Shown here one piece after another: positions 11,387 through 23,038 of a stretch of 64,000 nt of DNA. Location: assembly GCA_028641055.1 (NCBI GenBank), contig CM054062.1:182451458-182515457 (forward strand), given 5' to 3'. The DNA comes from Alopecurus myosuroides. Lineage: Eukaryota > Streptophyta > Magnoliopsida > Poales > Poaceae. Both the position numbers and the translations under genes were made by a program. Under the pieces are notes generated by a model. It had not been told where the DNA came from. It made no database searches and saw only the letters and a program-made list of their open reading frames with translations. How positions within the stretch are numbered: the stretch's first letter is position 1; every line of letters begins with the position of its first letter.

Positions 11387-14300
11387 ATGGCACCTAAAGC
11401 CAGCGCTAAGCTGAAGGGAAACACCCGGCCGGCAAGCAAAAGCCGAGTCAATCGATCTCCGCCAACTGGGCGAGATCGACTGTGACAAAGGCTAAGCTTG
11501 ACGAGCTTACGGAGTCGGGTGTTCTGCCCACCCGGGAGGAGATCCACTGGAGGATACCCGGCGAGGAGACTCGGCCTTCTCCGGGTCTTGACGAGGTGGT
11601 GGTCTTTGTCGAACATGTGATACGGGGTTTCCGCCCCCCGGGTCACCCTTTCTTCCGTGAAGTCCTGGACCACTACAAACTCCGGGTATTCGACATCGGC
11701 CCCAACTCCATGCTTAATATCACCCACTTCATAGTTTTATGTGAATCGTATCTGTGCGTTCCTCCAAATTTAGCTTTGTTTCTCGAACTCTTCCAATGCA
11801 AGCCATGCCGAGAGAGCGGCGATGGGGCCCTCCTAGTCTGTGGTGGAGTCTCGATCCAGAGGCGGAAAAACTCCCTCATGCCCACTCTGAGTCTCCATTC
11901 CCACGTCAAACACTGGCAAAAAACCTTCTTTTACTGCCAAGATACTTCTTCACCCGGCGAAAAGCCATTGCCGGGTTTCTCCAATGATACCCTCAATCTG
12001 TCCGATAATCTTAACTCCTTTGCTCCTGAGGCCGAGAGGCAGTCTATCCAGCCTCTCCTCCATAAACTTGCTGTACTCTCGGCCCAAGGTCTCCTTGGGC
12101 TCAATCTGATTAAAATTTGGGTAAGCTGCCGGATTCAACCCAACAGAACCCGGACGAAACTCATGTGCCACTACTCCAGGCACCTTACTGACTCTCTCCG
12201 ATACTCGGAGAAAAATTACCCGGCTAGTGACATAAACAAGCTCATGAAGACCTTCTTAGCCGAGAAACTTGACGCTATCAAGAATATAGCCGGGCTTAAC
12301 CCCTTCACCCGCTCTAACCCGGCTCCTCCAGTAAGAACCGGTTTACTCTCTTTATCCGACTGATATTTCTCATGCACATATACTAATCCTTGCTTCTATA
12401 TTACTTACACAGGAAGACGACCCGTTTGGGAAGATAGCCACCCCTCCTCCTTCAGAAAACTCGGAAGAAGACGAGGAGCCGGTTGATTCCGATGAAGGTA
12501 AAATCCGAATCTTTCTCATGTACTTCCTTCATTAACTTATTTCGACCAACCTTTTCCCCTTTTCCGACAATGCATCTTGTTTGCCAGAGCTAGAGGATAA
12601 GGAGGACACACAGTCGGACGAAAGTGAGGCTGAGCCGGAGGTGGAGGTTGGAGCAAAGAGGAGGACCCGGGGAGTTGTCTTCAAGGTGCCTTATTCCTAC
12701 ATTGCCTCCAAACCATACTCGTACGCTAACATGTGCGAACTTAACCAACGCTTAATCGATTCATCCCACTTGAAGGAACCTGCCCCGACCAAACGTAGGG
12801 TAACCCGGAACTCTCCGGGTGATGATCCTCTTCACCCGGGCATCCCTTCATCGCCCGCTCGCCGAGCCGGTACTTCCCAAACTCATACATCTTAGGTTCC
12901 TCGGAAATTTCCATCTCCAAACCATCCATTAGCCGGCCAACTTAGGGTCTCACTTTCTGACTCTTTATCAGCTTCTTCCGGGTCTAGCAACGATCTCCCG
13001 CCAGATTTCGTCGTGAACACCGGGTAACTTACCTTTCTTGCTATTCGATACACTATTTTTTTCCATATCTTTCATTCATCATCTACTGATTGTTTCTTTC
13101 TCTTTCCCAGGGCCAAAGTCACGATTAGTGACCCTGAGGACATGGATGTGGGTAACCCGGCTATGGAAGACCCGGAGGTTGTTGTGCAGCCCGCAGCTGG
13201 CGGCGCAGAAGACGAACAAGAAGATTTGCTGAGAGACCTGGTGGAGCAGGAAGCCGAGTTTCCGCTGCCGGGAGACGAGGACATCGAGTTCCTGGGATCA
13301 CGGATGGGTGACCCCACTCCTAATGCCCAGGCAACCCGGGTCAACTCCCCCAAGCAGGAAAGGACAACGCCTCCGGGTAACCAGAACCCCAGCTCCTCCA
13401 GGCCCAAACTTGATGATCTTGACTTTGAAGGGAAGCTAACTGAGCTCTTCTCTCTGAAAACCACTGAAAGGGATATCCTTGAATCCCTAGAAGCTGAGCA
13501 TCAGGTAACTTTAATCAATGTTGCTTGTATATTCATCTAGTCCCCAAGTTCCGGGTTAACTATCTAAAGTTTACTCGGTACTTTCATAACTGTATAATTT
13601 TTCATACCCGGTTTTATCTTACATCCGACCGACTTTTTCTTGTCTACTTCCGTAGGCGCACGTGACCCGGTCTGAGGAGATTTTGGCGAAAACCAATGAG
13701 CTCCTCTAGGCCGAGATCAAGCTGCGGGAAGCGCTGGAAGCCGAGGTGGAGGACCTTGCCAAGGATGTGAAAAAGTACAAGAAGCGATCCCAGAACGCTG
13801 AGGGTGTGCTGAAGAAAATTTCAGCTCAGATTGCCGATACTTACCGCTCTCTACTTGGTAAATTTTTTTAACTTACTAATTATAACCCGGATCTTCCTGT
13901 AAGGTTTATAACCCGGATCTTGTAGCTCCGGGTGAACAGGCTATGGATGACGATGATGTTGAGAAGCTAAAGACGATGAAGGCCGTGATCCGGCAATTCT
14001 CAGTGGGGACCAAATGGACCTTGGAGGCTTTGAAGTGGCCAGGAACTCCTGGCGGTGCGGACAAGATGCTCGAGGCATGCTCAACTATCCCCGCCTGGAT
14101 CGAGCACTGGAAACGCTCAGCCTGCCGAGTGGGAGTAACCCGCGGCCTTGCCTTGGCCAAAGCTTATTTTCCTAAGCTTGAGCCGGCAATGCTCGTGGGC
14201 GGGTTCCCCGAGTTTAACAACGACGGGTCAAGGTTCACTGGCAAGGATTATAAGTTCATCCATACTCAGGTGTGTCACTCGGCAAGCTTGATAGCCGACA

Positions 14301-14587
14301 GTCTGGATGTGAGAAAGATCACCCCGCCCTACAATGCTGATGACAAGCCGGTTCCATCTGAACTCCCCAAGCCCTTCGACATGCTGGCACGGTGGAAGGA
14401 GGAAGCTGCCAAGAGGAAGGCCGAGGCCGAGAATGCGCCATCCACATCTACTCCGGCTGTTCCTCCTCCAGCTCGCGCCGATACTGCGTCTAACCCGGAC
14501 ATGGGGGCAGGGAAGGCCACCGATGAACATGCTGAAGACCCGCCCGCCAAGGACAATATTGATGACTCGGCTATGGATGCCGAGTAA
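11387..14587 (+). pseudogene. Antisense multi-exon gene (aORF, putative gypsy-type transposon protein)
   Basis: Translation shows a long protein split by introns with good GT/AG signals. Exons by eye: 11387-12330, 12413-12497, 12588-13023, 13111-13504, 13656-13857 and 13926-14587, preceded by a non-coding exon ending 11043. Exons 12413 and 12588 keep phase, which supports the model. The first part (E..W..PG.E..P.P...E.VVF..H..RG...P..PFF..VL) resembles the uncharacterised plant 'putative gypsy type transposon' domain; the middle is acidic and the 13656 exon is coiled-coil-like. Its function is unknown, and such antisense ORFs are described in Tat elements. Defects: a frameshift between 11387 and 11461, and in-frame TAG at 12893 and 13707 with coding continuing beyond both. 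It is convergent with pol. Confidence 0.7.
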
Positions 14588-15733
14588 AGTTTCATTATTT
14601 CTCGCCTCAAACACTTATTCGGCCAATAGGCATTTATGTAAAATGCCTGATACCCTTATTATTTTGATAGTGCGCCTGTGCACTTCTCGATACAATTTCC
14701 CTGGTTTGTAATACGTTTAAACTTTAATAGCTATGGTGGCCCTTCTGGCCCCTCACCTTGATATGTTGTTTCCTAGTTTTGAACTTTTTGGCTGCTTTTC
14801 TGATTTTCGCTCTTTTTCCTTCTGTGAGACTCGGTTTCCGGGTATCGGGATTTTTGACCAAGTGGACTTTATTTCTTAAGTCCCCAAGACTCGGATTTTT
14901 GGGTTTTAAGCTCGCTAGCTAGACAATTTGTTGCTTTTCTCAAATTCCCAAGTCCCCAAGACTCGGATTTCCGAGGCTAGGGAGTTGTAGTTTTCAAAAA
15001 GCAAATTGTTTTTGCTAAGGCCCATAACGTAGAGTTACTCACGTAGGTTTGAAGTTATGCTTAATACATTGTGAGTTTCCGGCTGTTAACCTTGTACTCT
15101 GCATAACTTGTGGTTTGGATGACCCTTTTGATCTTCTTTGTTGTAAGCCGGCTTTCGCGTGGATATTCAGTGCTGCTATAACTTTATAAAAACAGGGTCA
15201 GGCAAGTCCCATTGGGCATCATGACTGATTGTGATTATATGTTAGCAAAGCACGCCACATTATTGCGAGTCACTTCTAGCTTAAACAAGAGGAATCAAGA
15301 AAATTTGGCTCTATTGTCCGGTTATAAGATTGTAACCGTACTTATTGCAAGTAATCGGTCCTTATAACTTAATGGCATCGTGGCCGGGTCTTTGAGTTTG
15401 TAACTGTGCCATTCAAGCAATCAGCCCCCAAGACCTATATATACAATTTTAGGAAAAATACAAAACTAATGTACTATAAGCAAACAAATAATACTTCCCT
15501 GATAAAGTAAAAACATAAGGTAAAAAACAGAAAGATAAAAACTTAACAGAAATAAACAAGAAAGAAGCAAAATCATAGTTCAACCATCTCTTTATTGATA
15601 TGAGAAATTTAGGTCAGCAAGCCGCCTCATTAAAAACCCTCCAGTCCCCTTAGATACCCTGGATAGGATAAGAGTGCGTCTAAAACCTGCTGCCTGTTAC
15701 ATCGTGTAATTCAACTTGTAAACCTAGCCTATG
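14588..15733. other. Spacer between antisense gene and pol of element 2
   Basis: About 1.1 kb without a convincing reading frame; probably overlapping 3' UTRs of the two convergent genes. On the - strand an AATAAA lies near 15590, about 140 bases past the pol stop, and could serve as a poly(A) signal. Repeated phrases on the theme AAGTCCCCAAGACTCGG occur at about 14878-14970. Confidence 0.5.
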
Positions 15734-16675
15734 CTAAGTGTAGTAGGGACGTAGCTGAGCCACGTTCCATGGTCTCTCCCTCTCTTGCATAGATGAAGTG
15801 GTATGGGCGGTGTCATTGACAGTGTCCGACTCTTCCCTTGCATCTATCAAGTAGTATGATCCGTTGTGCAAATTCCGGCTTATGATGAACGGGCCTTCCC
15901 ATGGTGGAGATAACTTGTGCTTTCCCTCCTTTGATTGTACCAAGCGCAATACCAGGTCCCCTTCCTGAAAGACCCGGGTTTTGACTCGCCGACTATGGTA
16001 TCTCCTCAAATCCTGCTGATATATGGCTGATCTCTCCAAGGCTTGCTCTCTGTGTTCTTCTAGCATATCCACGGCATCCTGCCGGGTCTTCTCATTTTCC
16101 ACCTCGACATAAGCCGATACTCGGGGCGAGTCATGAATAATGTCACTCGGCAACACTGCCTCTGCACCATAAACCATGTAAAACGGGGTCATCTGAGTAG
16201 ATCTGTTGGGTGTATTGTTAATTCCACAAACTACTGACGGTAACTCCTCAACCCATGCTCCAGCAGCTCTAAGACATGGGACTCTCAGCCGTGGTTTCAA
16301 TCCACGAAGTAACTCCTGGTTTGCCCTCTCCACCTGTCCATTAGCTTGTGGATGGGCTACTGAGGCTATGTCAAGGAGGATACCATTGTTCCCGCAAAAT
16401 TTCTCCATCTCACCTAAGGACATGTTGGTTCCATTGTCTGTTATTATGCTGTGGGGGTATCCAAACCGGTAGATAATCCTTTTCAGGAACTTGACTGCTG
16501 TGATTGCTTCGCAATTGGTGACTGACATAACTTCAACCCACTTAGTAAACTTATCAATAGCTACCAAAAGATGAGTCTTTTTGCAAGGTGACATGTGGAA
16601 GGGGCCCACCATATCCATACCCCAAACAGCAAACGGCCAGGTCAGCAGGATTGTTTGCAACTCCATTGCCGGCAC
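15734..16675 (-). pseudogene. Integrase of element 2 (core and C-terminus)
   Basis: The 313 residues contain the integrase core with the three acidic positions in recognisable contexts (GMDMVGPF, ITDNGTNM, GQVERANQ) and a C-terminal region ending in W.GPF.I. The N-terminal zinc finger is encoded upstream in the same frame at about 16676-16840 (CDGCQRYAR), separated by an in-frame TAA near 16680, and by another stop from the RNase H segment. Integrase joins cDNA to host DNA; this copy cannot be made as a full polyprotein without suppression of those stops. Confidence 0.85.
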
Positions 16676-16840
16676 ATGGGTTTAGCGAGCGTACCTTTGA
16701 CATCCATCACACCTTGCCACCAAGCGCTCCGCGTCTGCTAAGGCCGTGTGCCAGAAGAAACCGTGTCGATATGCTTTAGACACAAGGGATCTTGTGGAGG
16801 CATGATGCCCGCAATCACCTTCATGGATCTCCTTCAAAAT

Positions 16841-18061
16841 CTATCGGCCTTCTTCTGGTGCTACACAGCGCAAAAAGACTCCTGCTGCACTTCTTTTATA
16901 CAACTCTCCATTGATAATAGAATAGCCCTTTGCTCGTCTCAGGATTTGCCTTGCTAGAACTTCCTGTGGTGGTAACTCGCCCCGTGATAGATAGGCCAAA
17001 AACGGCTCTGTCCACTCGGGAACAGCACGTACTGCGGCCACGAGCTCCAAATCCGGGTCTTGGTTAGCCACCTCTTCCTCAGACTCGGTTTTGACAGATG
17101 GCCGCCATAACTCGTGCAGGAAAACGTTGGGTGGAACCGGCTCTCTGCGCGAGCCGAGTCTTGCGAGCGCATCAGCTGCCTCGTTCTTTCGCCTGTCAAT
17201 ATGTTCCACCTCATACCCGGAAAAAGACCCGGACACCCTGTCCACCTCTCTGCGATATGCTGCCATTGTTGCATCCTTTCTATCCCAAGTTCCTGAGACC
17301 TGCTGTACCACAAGATCCGAGTCTCCATAGCACCGTATTCGCCTGATGTTCATTTCCTTTGCTATTCTCAATTCGTGTAATAACGCCTCATACTCGGCCA
17401 CATTGTTGGAGCAATCGAAGTGAATCTGCAACACGTAGCTCAATTTGTCTCCTTTGGGTGATGTGAGTACCACCCCAGCTCCTGACCCCTCATACTGCTT
17501 AGAACCATCAAAGTGCATCACCCAAGACTCGGAACTTGGCATCATTGTGGGCATGCTTGTGTGAGTCCAATCATTGATAAAATCAACTAAAGCTTGAGAT
17601 TTGATTGCGCACCTGGGCTCGTAGTTGATGTGATAATCTCCCATCTCAATGGCCCACTTGGCTATTCTACCTGTCGCGTCTGAATTTCTGATAATATCTG
17701 CCATTGGTATAGAGCTAACCACTGTTATGGGGTGTTCCTGAAAATATGGTTTCAATTTCCGGCTGGCCATGAAGACCCCGAAAACTAACTTTTGCCAATG
17801 TGGGTAACGCTGCTTTGCTTCCGATAGTACCTCACTCACATAATAAACCGGCCTCTGCACCGAGTGATCCTTTCCATCCTCTTTGCGCTCGACAACAACC
17901 ACGGCGCTAACCGCCCGGGGCCCGGCTGCCACGTATAACAACATGGGCTCTTTAGGACCCGGTGCCGCCAGAATCGGTGCCTCAGATAATTGCTTTTTCA
18001 GAGCTTCGAACGCCTCGTCCGCCTCTTTGGAAACACAATAGGTCACTTCCAGCCACTGCAT
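16841..18061 (-). pseudogene. Dual RNase H region of element 2
   Basis: The start of this 406-residue frame is out of phase RT-junction sequence. From EADEAFEALKKQL onward it reads as the RT connection and a first RNase H (LLYVAAG...RPVYYVSEVL...YP). A second RNase H follows (MHFDGSKQYEGSGAG...NNVAEYEALLHEL...GDSDLVVQQVSG...EAADALARLGS). The second, archaeal-like RNase H is a known Tat-lineage acquisition. It ends at a TAG/frame stop before the integrase zinc finger. Confidence 0.85.
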
Positions 18062-18068
18062 CTATAAT

Positions 18069-19472
18069 CTAATCTATCCTTGGAAGGGCAAACGGATCCT
18101 TTGGGCAATGTTTGTTGAGACTCGTGTAATCTATGCACATCCTCCACTCGTTGCTCTTTTTCATCACCAGAACTGGATTTGCCAGCCAATCCGGGTGAAA
18201 GACCTCCATGATAAAGCCGGCTGCAAGGAGCCGAGCTATCTCCGCTCCTATAGCCTTTCTTCTTTCCTCGTTCATTTTTCTCAGGCCCTGCTTCACAGGC
18301 CGAGACTTGGGATCAACATGCAAACTGTGCTCAGCTAATTTGGCCGGGATACCCGGCATATCGCTAGGCGTCCAAGCGAAAACATCTTGATTTCCACGAA
18401 TAAACTCAATGAGTGCTTCTTCCTGCTTACTGTCTAGGTTAGATCCTATAGCAAACTGCTTGGAGGGATCGCCTTCGACAAAGGCCACCATCTTGGTGTC
18501 CTGTGCTGCTTTGAATTTTGCCCTCTCATCTTCCGTATTCGGTCTTTTCAATGCTATTCTATCTTCCGGGTCTACCTGAGACTGGTAATACTTGAGATCT
18601 TCCTTCCTGCACGCATGTTCTGCCATTGCCGCGTCTCCTTCGTCACACTCAGCTGCTATAACCCGGTTGCCATGTATAGTAATGGTTTGCTTGGGACCCG
18701 GGATCTTTAGCTGTAGCTTTACGTAACACGGCCTGGCCATGAACTTGGCGTAAGCCGGCCTTCCGAACAGCGCGTGATAAGGACTGCGCAATTTTACCAC
18801 CTCGAACATGAGCCACTCCACTCGGAAATTGTCCTTCGATTCTCCAAAAGCAACCTCTAGTGTTATCTTTCCTTCTGGGTACGCCGAGTGACCCGGCACG
18901 ATCCCATGAAAAACTGTAGAACTTTTTTGCAACTGAGACTCCTTGAGCCCCATGCGTAGGAAAGTTTCCCAATATAAGATATTGATGCTACTCCCGCCAT
19001 CCATCAAAACCTTTTTCAACTCGTATCCATTGACATGTGGTGCAACTACCAAAGCCAACACACCCGGATGTTCTATTGTTTCCGGGTGATCCCTCCTGCT
19101 CCATGTTACCTCTTGATCTGACCATCTCAAATATCTCGGAACAGCTGAAGTAACCGAGTTTATGTCCCTTTTGAGTATCTTTCTATCTTTATTGGAAGTC
19201 CCCGTAGTATGAACGTGGTACTGCCCTAGCTGCTTTGGGTTGGCTTGGAAACCCCCGACACCTCCTTGATTTTTAGCCGGAATACCACCTCCTGCGTTGC
19301 CAGCCGGGGGTGGGCCATTGCCCGGGTTTCCGCCCGGACCCGGTCCTGCTCCTCGGCCTGCGCCTCGCATGGCCTTTTGTATTTCCTCGTTCTTCCATCT
19401 CTGTAAATCTACGCACTGCTCCAATGAATGATTAGCCGGCCTGCCGTTCCTGCTATGACGCGGACATGGCAT
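18069..19472 (-). pseudogene. Protease and N-terminal reverse transcriptase of element 2
   Basis: The 467 residues start in the gag C-terminus with a G/P-rich linker. They continue through an aspartic protease with a D-G-G variant active site (VLMDGGSSINILY) and the start of reverse transcriptase (WRMCIDYTSLNKHCPKDPFALPRID). The TAG at 18069-18071 sits where relatives have Q, so a CAG-to-TAG change is likely. Eleven codons later, near 18030, the RT sequence jumps to the connection domain, and the YxDD catalytic core is absent. Confidence 0.85.
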
Positions 19473-19483
19473 CCTGAAGGCCT

Positions 19484-20275
19484 CTATATGGTTAGCCGGC
19501 CTTGGTTGTCCTTGGTAATTTCCCCCATTGAAGTTTCCTCCGTTGAAATTTCCCTCAGCTCTGGGTCTCGCAAACCCGGCTTCTGTATTGGCGACAAACT
19601 CGGAGTTTCCTTCATATGGGCGCTTGTGCTGGTTGTTTCCATTACTTCCTCCATTATTACCCGGTGCAGCTCCATTGCCGGGTCTTCCATTATTGTTTGT
19701 GTTGGCCTTTGCTTTTTATCATCAACATCCTCCTCTGTGGTATCTGTGGCGGCGTGCTTATTGCACGCGTCCATCAACTCTCCCATTGTAACCTCTGAAG
19801 CGTGCCGACTGGACTTCATGCGTGTCAGCTTTTGCACTAAGGGTATGTATTTGCATGTTTTCGCCATAGCTTGTAATGCATCCTTTGGCTGGATATCAGT
19901 GGACGAGTGGAGAATTTCCATGACCCGGCGCACCCAACTGCGCGCCGACTCTCCCTTCTTCTGGACACATCGCTCTAAATCATCGATCGTAAATAACTTC
20001 CTGCACGTCCCATGAAAGTGCTTGATAAAGGCAGTTTTCAGCTCACTCCATGAATTGACGGATCTTTCGGGTAGGTTATTGAACGATAACTTTGCTGCTC
20101 CCTCTGACATCATTAGGTACATAAACTTGGCTTGAAGATTCTCGGATGCGTTGCGAGTCGACATAGCCATCTCATAACTGCTCAACCAGGTCTCGGGGTC
20201 CATGGTCGGCTCATAATTAACCACTTTACCCGGTTCCTTGAAATTTATCCGGGTAAGGCTCAGCCCTGATGGCAT
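19484..20275 (-). pseudogene. gag core of element 2
   Basis: The 263-residue frame contains the retrotransposon gag core: DPETWLSSYEMAM, AKLSFNNLPERSVNSWSEL and FIKHFHGTCRK. The frame overlaps the next upstream gag piece at 20226-20275, indicating a frameshift within an originally single gag. The C-terminal third is low complexity and out of phase with the protease frame. Confidence 0.8.
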
Positions 20276-20717
20276 CCGACAAACACTTAGGCCCGGCTAG
20301 ATTTGCCGGTACTGGTCTCACCAGGGAAACGTGCGATCCTGCGGCAGGTACGACGGGGGGTGCAACCGGTACCGGCCCTCGTGCCGCAGACCCGGCCGCT
20401 GCACGCCTGGCTCGAGAACTGTCCACAATAGCTTGTGCCGTTGATGCTGCAGGCGTTGCCGGCCTACGGGGAGGAGGCGGCATTTGTTGCTGCTCTGCCC
20501 TCCGCCGTGCCGAACTCGACTGGATATAGCCGGTATTCGCGTTCTGCCAGCTAACATATGGTGTTCCGTGCATTCCACTCCTGTTATCCGGGTAACTGGC
20601 CTGCTGAGCCACTGCTGTGCGCAGCAAATCTATCGCCCGCCGGGTCTCCGCTGCATGGGGTGACTCTCCTACGGGGATGCGGTCAAGTGCCAATGTTGTT
20701 GCATATACGTTATCCAT
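20226..20717 (-). pseudogene. gag proline/alanine-rich segment of element 2
   Basis: 163 residues rich in P, A, R and V that end where the gag core begins in another frame. Same-strand continuity and position make this the linker between N-terminal gag and the core. No domain recognised. Confidence 0.6.
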
Positions 20718-20757
20718 GGGGTTATTGAAGTGACCTTGTGGAGTATGAAATCCCGGC

Positions 20758-21189
20758 CTACACGTTTGCCGGCTGTCCTCCCAGGGTTGCAGCTTGATGT
20801 CTGGTTTCCTGATTCACAGCCGGGATTGGTTGATCCTGAGGGGTAATGAACAGTGCAGCTGGATGCAAAACTCCGCCAGTTGCCGGTAATCTCGTTTGGT
20901 GCCTCTGATTGTAAATCCTAGTCGACTGAACCTGCAGCCGGTTCTCCAATTCTTCCAGCTCGCGCTGGCGCGCGCCTATCCCTTGTTTCTCAGCTTCAAC
21001 ATCTCTCCTTTGCTGATCCAATGCACGGCGAGCTACATCCAGATCTCGGGCGCGCTCCGCCGCGTTTTCTGGGGTTATCACCGTTGCTAGCACAGTGGGA
21101 TCTAAGATCAGGTTGTTGTTGAACAGAGCCGGGTTTCGCGGATTCGAAGGTCCCGCTCCTGGTGTTCTGTTCGCCATAAACCCAAACAT
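20758..21189 (-). pseudogene. gag coiled-coil segment of element 2
   Basis: 143 residues; a strongly charged stretch with heptad-like spacing (ARDLDVARRALDQQRRDVEA and onward) predicts a coiled coil. It is in the same frame as the 21376-21843 segment, with TAG stops and open sequence between, so both belong to one broken N-terminal gag. Confidence 0.6.
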
Positions 21190-21375
21190 GTTTCTCTACC
21201 ACTCGCTTTCCCCGGTACGGCTGGTGACTGAAGCTGACTCTCCGTCAACCCGGGCTATAACCGGGTTTCCATCAGCCGGAACTTGCTGCTGGGCCAGCGC
21301 TCGCGCCGCTCTGACCGCGGCCGTCTTCACATCTCCCTGATTGAGATTGGTTGCAGGGGCTGTGTAGACCGCGAC

Positions 21376-21843
21376 CTAGCGCGCGATGCCTGGCGAAGAC
21401 TCGTATTCTTCCTCATCACAGTTATCCTCCTCGTATCGATCTTCCAGCAGGTGCATGATAGACTCGGTGTCGTCTTCTCTCATGACCCGGCCACGCGGGG
21501 TCCATACCGGCTCCTCCGGCTGTTCCCTCTTCGTGGTGGGCTCTTCTATCGGATCGTCTATCCCGACCGATTCTTCCTTGTCTGACTGAACGCAGGTCGC
21601 TTCTCCTGACACAGAATCATATTCAATATTGTCAGGAATAGAACCGGACATACGTACCATGCCGACGAAGACGTTGACCCGGCCGATCGTGACGATAGAT
21701 CCGGTTTCTAGCAGATCCGACTCTGGTGCCCAACCAAAGTCGTGTACCATCTTCTCTCCTTCGGGGTTGGTGTAGATCTCGCCGACGACGAGGTTCTTCA
21801 TGCTTTCCTGAGCTTCTCCCGTGATGTAAAAACCCTTGGACAT
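21376..21843 (-). pseudogene. First ORF after the primer site of element 2 (gag N-terminus)
   Basis: The ATG at 21843-21841 is the first after the primer binding site; about 155 residues follow, acidic at the end, closing at TAG 21376-21378. The frame stays open beyond that stop toward the coiled-coil segment. No catalytic motif was recognised. Confidence 0.5.
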
Positions 21844-21846
21844 AGG

Positions 21847-21863
21847 CCCCACGGTGGGCGCCA
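21847..21863 (-). other. Primer binding site of element 2
   Basis: On the - strand TGGCGCCCACCGTGGGG starts two bases inside the 5' LTR boundary. It is the form seen in many grass Tat/Huck/Cinful-type elements; I do not assign the tRNA with confidence. Confidence 0.75.
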
Positions 21864-21865
21864 AC

Positions 21866-22328
21866 TGTCGTGGGATAATCACGGCAGACGTTGCCAGGGG
21901 TAACTTACTTTGGGGCAAATTGACTCTCGTGTTTGGGAGAGGGTTTAGCTCAGGGGAAATCATGCTATCAATCGATCTGGTAGCTCTGGCAATAATGTCG
22001 CCGAATCTCCGATCTAGGGTTACAACTATCAACTCTCGTATTACAGGATACTCGAATATTTGGTGAAGCTCTCTTTTCCTAACCCTAGGAGCCGGCTTAT
22101 ATCTTACCCGGCTCCTTGGCTTCCTATACAAGGCATACTCGGAATCCTACCCGGAAACCGCACACAACCCTAAGTTTCCTAATAGTAACCCCAAAGGCCG
22201 GGTTACAAGGCTTATGCTCCTTCTTGGGCCTTCTAGAAACTCCTCTTCCTTGAGCCGGGTCTTGCGCGATCCCCTTTGGGCCGGGTTTCACCTTGGCGTT
22301 AGCCTACCGGGTTATCATCCCTCCATCA
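21866..22328 (-). repeat. 5' LTR of element 2 (463 bp)
   Basis: Equal in length to 9889-10351, with 11 substitutions and no indel. Followed by the GTAGT duplication at 22329-22333. Confidence 0.93.
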
Positions 22329-23014
22329 GTAGTGAAATTGTGTTGAAGTAATATCTAGTGGCTTGGTATTTAAGTTGTGGTGCTATTCTTCTAGTGGTGT
22401 CATGTGAACGTCGACGACATGATACTTAACCTTTATGAGCCTCGGAGGATGCATTGTGTATTTGGTTACTAATTGTGGGGTTGCCAGAGTGACAGAAACC
22501 TAAACCCCCGTTAGGAAACCAATGCACGAGGGAGTGTAGAATCCCGGAGTTTTAAGGTTGTGGTTAGATTTATCTTAATTAATTTCTTGTATTTGCGGAT
22601 GCTTACGAGGGGTATAATCACAAGTATGTATTAGTCCTAGTTGGGCGGCGCATTAGCATAGGTTCACCCACACAACACTTCACGAACCAATAAATATTAA
22701 CAACCATATGAAGCGAAAGCACTTGACGAAATTCTCATGTGTCCTCGAGAACGTTTGGTAATCATAAGTAGAACAACCGGGTTGTACTTTCCTCTCAAAA
22801 GGATTGGGTCACTCGCTGAAATTATATTTACTGTTATTTTTTTACTCGCACTTTATTTATCTGCTATATAAAAAACCACCAAAAACCCGTTTGCTAGTGT
22901 TTACAGTGAATTCTTTATCCAACCTGCTTGTCAACACCTTCTGCTCCTCGTTGGGTTCGACACTCTTATTTATCGAAAGTACTACGATACACCCCGTATA
23001 CTTGTGGGTCATCA
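22329..23014. mobile_element. Athila-type LTR fragment, right part
   Basis: Starts with the right GTAGT duplication and resumes the sequence interrupted at 9888. It ends ACTTGTGGGTCATCA at 23014, the recalled terminus of a Triticeae gypsy LTR. No primer site follows, so it may be a solo or truncated LTR. Family name not assigned. Confidence 0.6.
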
Positions 23015-23038
23015 ATGATGATCTTACAAACCACAAGC

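Larger units (their letters stand above)
9889..22328 (-). mobile_element. Element 2: Tat-lineage Ty3/gypsy retrotransposon with antisense gene
   Basis: Two 463-bp LTRs (9889-10351 and 21866-22328) differ at 11 positions by hand count. They are bracketed by a perfect GTAGT duplication. gag-pol lies on the - strand, and a long multi-exon gene lies on the + strand between pol and the 3' LTR. Dual RNase H domains plus an antisense ORF in this position are hallmarks of the Tat lineage (Grande/RIRE2/Retand group; established knowledge). The reverse-transcriptase palm is deleted and the frames carry many stops, so the copy is not autonomous. It is inserted in the Athila-type LTR fragment. Confidence 0.92.

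Noticed and set aside
19428..20015. A 195-codon + strand frame opposite gag of element 2
   Set aside because: It is an antisense shadow of the gag and protease coding region with no recognised domain.
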